IMG/VR virus record: IMGVR_UViG_3300009702_000026
Location: 1 to 64,000 of that record
Origin: a virus
Strand: one strand, 5' to 3'
DNA: 64,000 nucleotides
Below are positions 50,105 through 57,563 of the stretch, piece by piece. The notes under the pieces are model-generated. The model searched no databases and was not told the DNA's origin. It worked only from the letters and a program-made list of their open reading frames with translations. The stretch's first letter is position 1. Each line of letters begins with the position of its first letter. The position numbers and the translations under genes are program-made.

Positions 50105-50620
50105 ATGGCAAAGAACGAATCGACGAAGGTGAAGGGCGTGAAAGAGGCCCTAGCAGCGGTCAAAAAGGCGGGTGCCAAGAAGGCTCCGGCCAAGGCGAAG
50201 GCGGTCAAGAAGAAGGCTGCCAAGAAGGCCCCCGCTAAGACGAGGGCAAAGGCGAAGAAGGCTCCCGCCAAGAAGGCGGCGAAGGCCCCGGCCAAGAAGG
50301 CAGCACCGAAGCAGGCGGGCAGGTCGTCCAGCGGGCAGGGCGGTACGTCGCTCGATCTTCCGATCGAGAAGATCTCGGCCAAGGAGATGCGCGTGGTCGA
50401 CGTGCTCAACGGCGCGGGGTCCGGCACTCGGGAAATCTGGACCATCGCCGATCTGGCGGCTGCGGCCTGGAAGAGCAAGTCCCGGAAGCAGGCCAACTCG
50501 TGGGTTCGCAACAGTCTCCGCCGCCTCATCCGAGGGGGCATCGTGGAGAAGGTCGAGCGCGGTAAGTTCCGGGTCTCCGATTCGGGCCGCAAGAAGCTGG
50601 CACGCGCGGAAGCCGCCTGA
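50105..50620 (+). CDS. Histone-H1-like KAPAKK protein with winged-helix end
   Basis: A 171-residue protein from ATG 50105. Residues ~18-70 are lysine/alanine/proline-rich repeats (KKAPAK..., KKAAKKAPAKK) as in eukaryotic H1 tails and bacterial H1-like proteins. Residues ~85-171 read as a winged helix (ISAKEMRVVDVLNGAGSG, WTIADLAAAAW, ANSWVRNSLRRLIRGGIVEKVERGKFRVSDSG). It should bind and condense DNA, possibly phage or host chromatin. It has its own hairpin-leader promoter P9. Confidence 0.8.
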   Translation: MAKNESTKVKGVKEALAAVKKAGAKKAPAKAKAVKKKAAKKAPAKTRAKAKKAPAKKAAKAPAKKAAPKQAGRSSSGQGGTSLDLPIEKISAKEMRVVDVLNGAGSGTREIWTIADLAAAAWKSKSRKQANSWVRNSLRRLIRGGIVEKVERGKFRVSDSGRKKLARAEAA

Positions 50621-50678
50621 GACCTAAGGACAAACCTGTCCTTTGAAGACCCTCTAGGCTCCGAGGTAGGATTCATTC

Positions 50679-53477
50679 GTGCGCTACGAGTACGTCACGG
50701 ATGCGTCCGCCCTCGGAGCCGTCGCGAACCGCGTCGAGCAGGCGAAGCTGATCGGCTTCGACATCGAGACCACGAGCCTCAACCCGCGCGACGGGAAGAT
50801 CAGGTTGGTCCAGCTCGCGATGGGGGATCCGGCAGATCCGGACATCTACGTCATCGACCTCTGGCAGACGGAAGGGCTCGGACCCGTGCTCGATGCGATG
50901 AGGGCGACGAAAGCTCTCTTCATCATCCACAACGCGAAGTTCGAGCAGAAGTGGTTCTGGTGGTTCCACCGCTTCGAGTTCTGGCCGGTCTTCTGCACGT
51001 TCCGCGCGAGTGCGATCCTCTACAACGGCCGGCGAGAGCTGAGGCACAATCTTGACTCGGTCATCGTTCGTGAGCTGCAAGAGCAGCCCTCGAATGTGGG
51101 GCAGGGGGGCTCCGACTGGACCAGGCCGAACCTCGGGAGCGAGCAGCTCGACTACGCGGCCGAGGACGTTCTTCGCCTCATGCGTCTCTACAAGGCGCTG
51201 AGGCAGAAACTCGTCCAGTACGGACTGCTCAAGTGCGCATTGATCGAGTTCGGAGTGATCCTCCCAGAATGTCGCACGGAGCTGAACGGCTTCCACCTCG
51301 CGAAGGACAAGTGGCTCGCGCTCGCCGAGGCCAACCTGCTCAACTCCAAGCGGCTCAAGGAGGAGCTGCTCGCGGAGCTGCCGCACCCGATGGGGCAGAT
51401 GGCGCTGCCGGGGATGACCCCCGGATGGAACCTGGGGTCGCCGAAGCAGATGCTCGGGTCGCTCCATCGGATCCGAGGTCTCCATGAGCTGGAGGACACG
51501 AAGGAGATCACGCTCGCCATGGAGGCGGGGCGCTTCCCGATCATCAAGAAGATCCTGGAGTGGCGCGGCTACAACCAGCGGGTGAAGACCTTCGGTCCAA
51601 ACTACCTCCGGTGGGTCCGATCAGACACCGGCAGGATCCACACCGAGTACTACGCGCTCCTCGCGGCCGGACGCTACAGCTCGTCGAAGCCGAACCTGCA
51701 ACAGATCCCTCGCGATGCCGACTACCGCGACTGCTTCACGGCGCCCCCTGGGCGAGTTTTGATCCTCGCCGACTACTCGGGCATCGAGATGCGCATCGTC
51801 GCGGAGATCAGCAACGACCCTGAACTCATCAAGGTCTTCACCAGTGGGGACGATGCCCACTACGCGACGGCGGCTATCATCTTGGAGAAGCCCGTCTCCG
51901 AGGTGACCAAGGCCGAGCGGCAGTTCGCGAAGCCAGTGAACTTCGGACTGATCTACGGGATGATGCCGGCCAAGCTCGTCCTCTACGCGCAGTCCGGCTA
52001 CGGCGTCGCGATGAGCCTCGGCCAGGCAGAGCGCTACCACAAGCGCTACTTCGACCGCTTCCGCGGAGTCGCCCGCTGGCACAACAAGGTGTCGCGGGAC
52101 GGCCGGCGGCAAGGCATCAGCCGCACCCTCTCCGGGCGTCTGCGCTGGCTCGACCCCCAGAAGAGCTGGAACGAGTTCAAGAACTGCTTGGACGCCAAGA
52201 CTGAAGCCCTGACGCTACGTGGGTGGGTTCCGGGGATGGAGCTTTCAAACGACGACGTGTTGTTGACGAAGAACATCGACACAGGTCGATTGGAGTGGCA
52301 AAAGGCGACCGAGATCAAGAAGTGGCCAGACTATGAAGGGCCCTTGATCGAGTTCCGAAGTCGATCTTTCAACGCCGTGTCGACGCCGGACCACCGCTGG
52401 ATGGTCACGGAGAAGCACTCAGGGCGGGCGGTGTGTCGGACGACGGAGCGGGTCTCCTTACACGGGGACGACCGAATCCACCGCACGGGGGACTATGTCG
52501 GGCCGGAGCGCTCGGAGTTCACGGATGCCGAAGTGGAGTTGGTGGGCTGGCTCGTGACGGACGGCTCAATCGTCCCTGTCCGTGATCGTGGTGGCAGGCC
52601 TAAGGTCGTGCTGTCCCAATCGGAGCGTGCGAAACCTGAGAACGTGGCTCGAATCGACGCCGCCCTAAATGCGATGGGGTGGGGTCATTCCCGCCATGTT
52701 GCGAGGCGCACTGAGTGTGTGACCTGGCATCTCCACAAGGCGGAGTCCGCCCGTCTTGCTGCTATGTTTCCAGGGCGTCTTCTCTCGGGAGTTTTTCTTA
52801 GGCAGCTCTCTAGGGATCAGATCAACCTCTTGTTCGAGACCATGGTTCGAGGGGATGGGCATCGTGAGGAAGGCGGGAAGACGACTTTCTACGCGGGCAC
52901 GAAGGAGGCTGCGGATGCGTTTGGGATGGTGGCTACGCTAGCGGGGTTTGCCACGAACACCCGGGTGCGCGATATGAGCCAGTACAGGCCGAAGTCGGAC
53001 AAACTCCTGAATGTTCCGAAGATGGGTTTGATCTGGGTCGTGACGGTGTTGGCCCGGACGACCGCTCAAGTACTTGAAACGCAACGCAGGGACTTCCGTT
53101 CCAAGCAGCCGATCTGGTGCCCTATCGTGCCCAACACATTTTTCGTGGCGCGGCGTGAAGGTCAGGTGTTCGTCACCGGTAACACTCCAGTGCAGGGCAC
53201 GGGCGCGGACGCGCTCAAGACCTCGATGCGGCTCGTCCAAGATCGGATCGACAAGACCTTCGGAGTTTCCGCCGCCGAGACGATGGACGGGCCGGTGGCG
53301 ATCTGCCACCACGTGCATGACGAGATCATATTGGAGTGCGACGAGGACGAGGAGATGAAGCGAGAGGCCTCGAAGCAGCTCCACGATGGGATGCACGAGG
53401 GCATGAGCCGGTTCCTCGACAAGGTCCCCGTGGTCGTTGACCCCTCGTCGGGTAGAAGCTGGGCGGAAGCAAAATGA
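50679..53477 (+). CDS. polA: DNA polymerase I (family A) with intein
   Basis: A 932-residue precursor from GTG 50679. The 3'-5' exonuclease domain starts at FDIETTSLNPRDG. Family A polymerase motifs follow: LADYSGIEMRIVAEIS (motif A, ~362), RQFAKPVNFGLIYG (motif B, ~415) and VHDEIILECD (motif C, ~877). Residues 503-835 are an intein inserted before TPVQGTGADALK, a conserved active-site segment. The spliced enzyme would be ~599 residues with no 5'-nuclease domain, as expected for phage replicative pols. A 110-base histone-to-pol gap holds no feature beyond the start. Confidence 0.93.
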   Translation: MRYEYVTDASALGAVANRVEQAKLIGFDIETTSLNPRDGKIRLVQLAMGDPADPDIYVIDLWQTEGLGPVLDAMRATKALFIIHNAKFEQKWFWWFHRFEFWPVFCTFRASAILYNGRRELRHNLDSVIVRELQEQPSNVGQGGSDWTRPNLGSEQLDYAAEDVLRLMRLYKALRQKLVQYGLLKCALIEFGVILPECRTELNGFHLAKDKWLALAEANLLNSKRLKEELLAELPHPMGQMALPGMTPGWNLGSPKQMLGSLHRIRGLHELEDTKEITLAMEAGRFPIIKKILEWRGYNQRVKTFGPNYLRWVRSDTGRIHTEYYALLAAGRYSSSKPNLQQIPRDADYRDCFTAPPGRVLILADYSGIEMRIVAEISNDPELIKVFTSGDDAHYATAAIILEKPVSEVTKAERQFAKPVNFGLIYGMMPAKLVLYAQSGYGVAMSLGQAERYHKRYFDRFRGVARWHNKVSRDGRRQGISRTLSGRLRWLDPQKSWNEFKNCLDAKTEALTLRGWVPGMELSNDDVLLTKNIDTGRLEWQKATEIKKWPDYEGPLIEFRSRSFNAVSTPDHRWMVTEKHSGRAVCRTTERVSLHGDDRIHRTGDYVGPERSEFTDAEVELVGWLVTDGSIVPVRDRGGRPKVVLSQSERAKPENVARIDAALNAMGWGHSRHVARRTECVTWHLHKAESARLAAMFPGRLLSGVFLRQLSRDQINLLFETMVRGDGHREEGGKTTFYAGTKEAADAFGMVATLAGFATNTRVRDMSQYRPKSDKLLNVPKMGLIWVVTVLARTTAQVLETQRRDFRSKQPIWCPIVPNTFFVARREGQVFVTGNTPVQGTGADALKTSMRLVQDRIDKTFGVSAAETMDGPVAICHHVHDEIILECDEDEEMKREASKQLHDGMHEGMSRFLDKVPVVVDPSSGRSWAEAK
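52185..53183 (+). mobile_element. Intein with LAGLIDADG homing endonuclease in DNA polymerase
   Basis: Residues 503-835 of the polymerase (333 aa). Starts with C (CLDAKTEALTLRGWVPG, block A), has block B VSTPDHRWMV, and ends with FVARREGQVFVTGN before T+1. LAGLIDADG-type motifs are ELVGWLVTDGSI and INLLFETMVRGDGH, so it likely encodes a DNA endonuclease that spreads the intein. The penultimate residue is glycine where a histidine is usual, so splicing chemistry is atypical. Confidence 0.92.
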
Positions 53478-53507
53478 CCCTGTGGAGCGTTCGTAGCGAG
53501 GACTGGG

Positions 53508-53618
53508 GTGGCTGCGGCTCTGGAAAACTTCAACTTCAAGGGGGTCGATTCTGACCCCGAGAGTGTTGCAACTGCTCGTGCGCGGATCCTGCACGCGAGG
53601 TCTGGAGGTGTCCCATGA
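53508..53618 (+). CDS. 36-residue small protein (tentative)
   Basis: GTG 53508 has GAGGAC seven bases upstream. The peptide is helical (AAALENFNFKGVDSDPESVATARARILHARSGGVP), with a plausible amphipathic helix. It overlaps the next gene by four bases (ATGA). No recognisable function. Confidence 0.45.
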   Translation: MAAALENFNFKGVDSDPESVATARARILHARSGGVP

Positions 53619-53761
53619 CGATGAGTTTCCCGACCATTGGCCCGGAGGGGGTCTCCGACCTCATCTACGCCCTCCTCTCGATGTGGATCCGAGCGCATGA
53701 GCTGGCCTTCAGCCTCATCGACTTTCTCGTGATCGCGATCCTCGGGGAGGGCTGGGTCTAA
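53615..53761 (+). CDS. 48-residue hydrophobic/amphipathic protein
   Basis: ATG 53615 overlaps the previous TGA (ATGA) and has GGAGG upstream. One possible membrane helix (LIYALLSMWIRAHELAFSLIDFLVIAILG) spans most of the peptide. Candidate holin/antiholin or membrane peptide; unverified. Confidence 0.5.
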   Translation: MTMSFPTIGPEGVSDLIYALLSMWIRAHELAFSLIDFLVIAILGEGWV

Positions 53762-53803
53762 CCTACATCGCCCTACCTGTCTCACTTATTTGAACGTTTC
53801 CCC

Positions 53804-53859
53804 TTGACGGCCCACGCGGATCGGCCCATAGTGATCTCACATCGGAGATGGTTCTCCGA
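53804..53859 (+). promoter_or_regulatory. Promoter P10 with leader hairpin
   Basis: TTGACG 53804-53809, 17 bases, CATAGT 53827-53832. Perfect 6-bp hairpin 53842-53859 (TCGGAG, loop ATGGTT, CTCCGA), then AGGAAGG and ATG 53877. Confidence 0.8.
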
Positions 53860-53876
53860 AGGAAGGTCAGAATCAG

Positions 53877-54398
53877 ATGAGCTACGAATCCGCCCCCGCC
53901 ACCCAACTGGTCGCCACGCACTGTTGCGCGTGCAACCGCCCCCTCGTGGACGCCAAGTCCGTGGAGCTAGGCATCGGCCCCGTGTGCCGCAAGAAGCACG
54001 GCTTCGACATGCCCGTGGACGACGCCACGCGGAAGGCCGCCAACGCGCTCGTGTACCAGATCGCGGCTGCGCCCCAGGGCCTCCAATGCCTGGAGAAGAT
54101 TGCCCAAGTTCGCGAGCTGGGCTTCGCCGTCCTCGCGGACCGGCTGGAGTCCCGCGTTGCTCGGGTGCGCGTCGCCATGGTCGACGGTCGCGTCCGCCTC
54201 ACGACCCCCTACGATGCGGCGTTCGTCGACTCGATTCGCCAGATCCAGGGGCGCAAGTGGCACAAGCAGGAGAAGGTCTGGTCCTTCCCCCTGTCCGCCC
54301 GCGCGGCCCTGTGGAGCGCGCTTCGCCTTCACTTCGAGGGCGCGCTGGCCATCGGCCCGAAGGGGCCCTTCAAGATCGAGCTGGCTGCCGCTGCCTGA
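53877..54398 (+). CDS. DUF6011 zinc domain fused to HARP-like domain
   Basis: A 173-residue protein. Residues ~15-45 (HCCACNRPLVDAKSVELGIGPVCRKKHG) match DUF6011, a small zinc domain. Residues ~100-160 (GRVRLTTPYDAAFVDSIRQIQGRKWHKQEKVWSFPLSARAALWSALRLHF) match the HARP domain, named for HepA-related/SMARCAL1 annealing helicase, where it binds DNA forks. There is no helicase here, so it may act as a fork-binding adapter, perhaps with the SF2 helicase at 34580. Regulated by promoter P10. Confidence 0.85.
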   Translation: MSYESAPATQLVATHCCACNRPLVDAKSVELGIGPVCRKKHGFDMPVDDATRKAANALVYQIAAAPQGLQCLEKIAQVRELGFAVLADRLESRVARVRVAMVDGRVRLTTPYDAAFVDSIRQIQGRKWHKQEKVWSFPLSARAALWSALRLHFEGALAIGPKGPFKIELAAAA

Positions 54399-54424
54399 GC
54401 GGCTCTAAGCCCCCGCGGCGCCAC

Positions 54425-54456
54425 GAAGGCCCGTTCCCTCCTGGGAGCGGGCCTTC
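54425..54456 (+). terminator. Strong intergenic hairpin, terminator-like
   Basis: Stem GAAGGCCCGTTCCC with GGGAGCGGGCCTTC (one mismatch or bulge) between the HARP gene and the terminase genes. Followed by TGCC, so no T tract. A second inverted repeat (GGAGGG ... CCCTCC) follows at 54465-54486. Confidence 0.6.
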
Positions 54457-54500
54457 TGCCATCTGGAGGGCTCCTGTGGCCCTCCGTGGCAGGTTCTCGT

Positions 54501-55184
54501 ATGATGGTCAAGATGGCCAAGCGGAAGCCGATGAAGCCCCGGAGATCCAACCGGTACAAGAAGTTGCGCGCGCTCGCGTGCTACGAGGCCGCCTACGCGC
54601 GGATCTGCGACGGGTGGGCTGCGACCGAGGTCGCGCGCTTCATCCAGGAGGAGCACAAGGAGTACACGGAAATCTCGCGCACGGGGTTGGAGCGGATGCT
54701 GAACGACTTCCGCGCTCAGGAGGTTCCGGCGGGTGACTTGGTCAAGAAGCGCTTCCCGGAGGTCTATGATGCCGCCAAGGATAAGATCGAGAAGGGGATC
54801 GACGAGGTCGAGGAGCTGGAGGAGCTGTACCGCATCCAGATGCACCGGGTCTCCACCGACTTCAAGACCGAGAAGGCGATCGGAAAACTCCTGCCCTCGA
54901 TGACTTCGGAGATCAAGGAGGCGCGGCAGCTCTTGGAGTCGCTCGCCAACCTGAAGATGGAGCTGGGCCTCGCCTCTCGGGCGCCCCAGGAGCACAAGCA
55001 CGACGTCAATGTCGGAGTCTCTGTTGAGGCGACACTGGGCCAAGAGCTTTCCCAACACTTCAGCTCGGAGGCGGTCAAAGACGTTCTCCAGGACCCCGAG
55101 TCGCGGCACCGAGTGCAGGGCGTGATCGACCGCTTCTTGAAGCTGGCCCCGCCCAAGGGGGAGCCGGCAGGCGATGTCGGGTAG
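54501..55184 (+). CDS. Small terminase subunit (TerS) candidate
   Basis: A protein of about 227 residues. ATG 54501 or 54513; GTG 54486 is also in frame. The order is a basic N terminus (KRKPMKPRRSNRYKK), a HTH-like helix (ATEVARFIQEEHKEYTEISRTGLERMLNDF), then a long coiled coil (KIEKGIDEVEELEELYRIQM) and a C-terminal tail, the TerS plan. It directly precedes TerL. It should recognise packaging sites on the phage DNA. Confidence 0.75.
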   Translation: MMVKMAKRKPMKPRRSNRYKKLRALACYEAAYARICDGWAATEVARFIQEEHKEYTEISRTGLERMLNDFRAQEVPAGDLVKKRFPEVYDAAKDKIEKGIDEVEELEELYRIQMHRVSTDFKTEKAIGKLLPSMTSEIKEARQLLESLANLKMELGLASRAPQEHKHDVNVGVSVEATLGQELSQHFSSEAVKDVLQDPESRHRVQGVIDRFLKLAPPKGEPAGDVG

Positions 55185-55187
55185 ATC

Positions 55188-57200
55188 ATGACCGTCGAGT
55201 GGAAGAACGGGCACAGCCGTTCGCTCCGAACGGATGAGGAAGCTGCGAGCCTGCTCCAACAGGACGTTGAGACGCTATCCCCCGAGGAGCGCGAGGTCGT
55301 CGAGCTGATCTTGAACGGGCTCCACGACTCCGAGGGCGGCGCGGTGCTCCTGAAGACCATCAAGGAGCTGGAGTGGATCCGAACGCCGGTGTCGATGGAG
55401 GAGTTCGTGATGAACCCCTACTACCTCGGCAACACGTGCGACAATCTCTACCCGCGCCTGCTCGAAGACATGAGGGCGCTGTTCGATGGGGACTACCGCG
55501 AGGCGGTCTTCACTGGAGCGATCGGCTGGGGGAAGACATTCTCCGCGTCGATTGGAGTTTGTTACCTGCTCTACCTGTTGAGCTGCATGAGGGACCCGCA
55601 TCGGTCCTTCGGCATCGCGGCCAACTCCAACATCTCGATCGTCTGTCTCTCGGTCAACGAGGTCCTCGCCACCAAGGTGGCCTACGAGAACATCGCGACG
55701 AAGATCGAGGCGAGCCCGTACTTCCAGCAACACTTCCCGTTCGAGAAGACGAAGAAGGAGCTTCGCTTCCCGAAGAAGGTCTGGGTCGCGGCGCGCACCT
55801 CGAACGACGGGTCGGTTCTAGGACTCAACGTGATCGGTGGACTTCTCGACGAGACCAACTTCATGCCGACGCGCGGGAAGAAGTCCGACCCGAGGTTCAA
55901 TCTCGAAGACCGGGCCGAGACCCTCTACAACGCGATGCAGCGTCGGATGAAGTCGCGCTTCGGGCGCAAGGGGCGACTGCCTGGCCTCCTCTTCGTTGTC
56001 TCGTCGAAGCAGACCTCTGACGACTTCACTGCCAAGCGAATCGAGGAGGCCAAGGGCGATCCCACCATCTTCGTGCGAGATTACGCGCTCTGGGACGTCA
56101 AGCCGGAGGCTTACTACTCGGGCAAGTGGTTCCACGTCGTTGTGGGGGACGACAGCTCTCCGAGTCGTATCCTCAAGGAGGATGAGGACCCGGACCTCGT
56201 GCGCGTGACGCTCTCGGACGGGTGCGTCCTCATCAAGGTCCCGGACGACTTCAAGCAGGACTTCGAGCAGAACCTCGAAGGCGCCATTCGCGACCTGGCA
56301 GGTGTCGCGACAGTAGCGATCAGCCCGTACATTCAGCGGCGAGACAAGATCCAGGAAGCGATCGACACGAATCGGTCGCACCCCGTCAGCGTGGAATCCT
56401 GGGACCCCTCGCAGCCGATGCAGCTCTATTGGAGCAAGCTCGTCGGCCCCAACACGCAGCCGGGTATCCCTGACGTGTTGGAGCGACCTCTCCTGAACCC
56501 CAGTGCTCCTCGGCACATCCACATCGACCCCTCGCTTCGGGGGGACTCGACCGGGTTCGCGATGGGGCACGTGGCAGGGTTCACCGAGGTCGTTCGTCGG
56601 GACGATGAGGGCAACCGGTTCCCTGAGCGGGCGCCTGTCATCGTTGTCGACCTGGCTCTGAGGATCGTTCCGCCCATCGGTGGGGAGATCATCTTGGGGG
56701 ACGTGCGGCGTCTGGTGTACCAGCTCTCGAAGCGGGGCTTCATGATCACCAGCGTGTCGCTCGACTCCTGGAACTCGGCGGACGCGATTCAGAAACTCAA
56801 CCAGCGAGGCTTCAACGCGATTCAGCTCTCGGTGGACCGGACGATGGCCCCCTACGACCTGTTGAAGACCTCGCTGTACGAGGGGCGGATCCACTTCTAC
56901 GAGTACAGGCCGCTGATCAAGGAGCTACAGGAGCTAGAGCATGACCGCGTCAAGCGGAAGGTCGACCATCCCCAGAAGGGCTCGAAGGATGTTTCGGATG
57001 CAGTGGCGGGAATCGTTTACACGCTGACCGAAAACTCCCAGTACATGCCCCTGCCCATGATGAAGAGCATCCCGAAGACAGGGGACATGTGGATGGCTGA
57101 GCACCAACAGGCGGCTCTCGCGGGGGCGCACGGGAGCCCGGGTGCGCCGGATTTGTCTCCCGACACGCTACTCCCTCCGTTCCTGGTAGGCTCCGGATAA
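55188..57200 (+). CDS. Terminase large subunit (TerL)
   Basis: A 670-residue packaging motor. Walker A-like GAIGWGKTFSASIG near residue 108, a Walker B-like hydrophobic stretch (SNISIVCLSVN), and later the C-terminal nuclease with HIHIDPSLRGDSTGFAMG (aspartate). It should translocate and cut DNA into the head. ATG 55188 lies three bases after the TerS stop. No intein here, unlike many TerLs. Confidence 0.88.
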   Translation: MTVEWKNGHSRSLRTDEEAASLLQQDVETLSPEEREVVELILNGLHDSEGGAVLLKTIKELEWIRTPVSMEEFVMNPYYLGNTCDNLYPRLLEDMRALFDGDYREAVFTGAIGWGKTFSASIGVCYLLYLLSCMRDPHRSFGIAANSNISIVCLSVNEVLATKVAYENIATKIEASPYFQQHFPFEKTKKELRFPKKVWVAARTSNDGSVLGLNVIGGLLDETNFMPTRGKKSDPRFNLEDRAETLYNAMQRRMKSRFGRKGRLPGLLFVVSSKQTSDDFTAKRIEEAKGDPTIFVRDYALWDVKPEAYYSGKWFHVVVGDDSSPSRILKEDEDPDLVRVTLSDGCVLIKVPDDFKQDFEQNLEGAIRDLAGVATVAISPYIQRRDKIQEAIDTNRSHPVSVESWDPSQPMQLYWSKLVGPNTQPGIPDVLERPLLNPSAPRHIHIDPSLRGDSTGFAMGHVAGFTEVVRRDDEGNRFPERAPVIVVDLALRIVPPIGGEIILGDVRRLVYQLSKRGFMITSVSLDSWNSADAIQKLNQRGFNAIQLSVDRTMAPYDLLKTSLYEGRIHFYEYRPLIKELQELEHDRVKRKVDHPQKGSKDVSDAVAGIVYTLTENSQYMPLPMMKSIPKTGDMWMAEHQQAALAGAHGSPGAPDLSPDTLLPPFLVGSG

Positions 57201-57205
57201 CTCGC

Positions 57206-57562
57206 ATGGTAGAGAGAACGATGGTGAAAGACCTCAAGGACCAGTTGGAGGACGTGTTCGGCGGCGGAGGCCAGGTGGCCCCCGGTGGCACGGGCGCGGT
57301 TCTCACGAAGCCCTCGGGGATCGACATGGAGTTGGCCACGCAGCTCCTCAAGCAGATGTCTCTCGATGCGGTCTTTCGAGATCTCGGGGCGGTAGCTGCA
57401 CGCGAGGTGGCGGACGAGATGGACCGTCACGCTCTCAAGCCCTCGGACTTCGCCAACCTCCCCGACTTCCCAATGGTCGTCGCGAAGCGTATCGTTGCGC
57501 GCCTGGTCGGGTCCGAAGAGTTTTCCCGATCTCTCCAGAAGTACCTTGGGATGAGGGGCTGA
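57206..57562 (+). CDS. Small protein between TerL and portal
   Basis: A 118-residue protein beginning ATG 57206, six bases after TerL. Residues 1-25 are disordered; then helices (MELATQLLKQMSLDAVFRDLGAVAAREVADEM, VVAKRIVARLVGSEEFSRSLQKYLG). Possibly a head-assembly or packaging factor; unrecognised. Confidence 0.65.
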   Translation: MVERTMVKDLKDQLEDVFGGGGQVAPGGTGAVLTKPSGIDMELATQLLKQMSLDAVFRDLGAVAAREVADEMDRHALKPSDFANLPDFPMVVAKRIVARLVGSEEFSRSLQKYLGMRG

Positions 57563-57563
57563 C

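Noticed and set aside
53474-53554. 26-codon frame in ATGA overlap with the polymerase stop
   Set aside because: Possible but competes with 53508-53618, which has a better ribosome site and helical composition.
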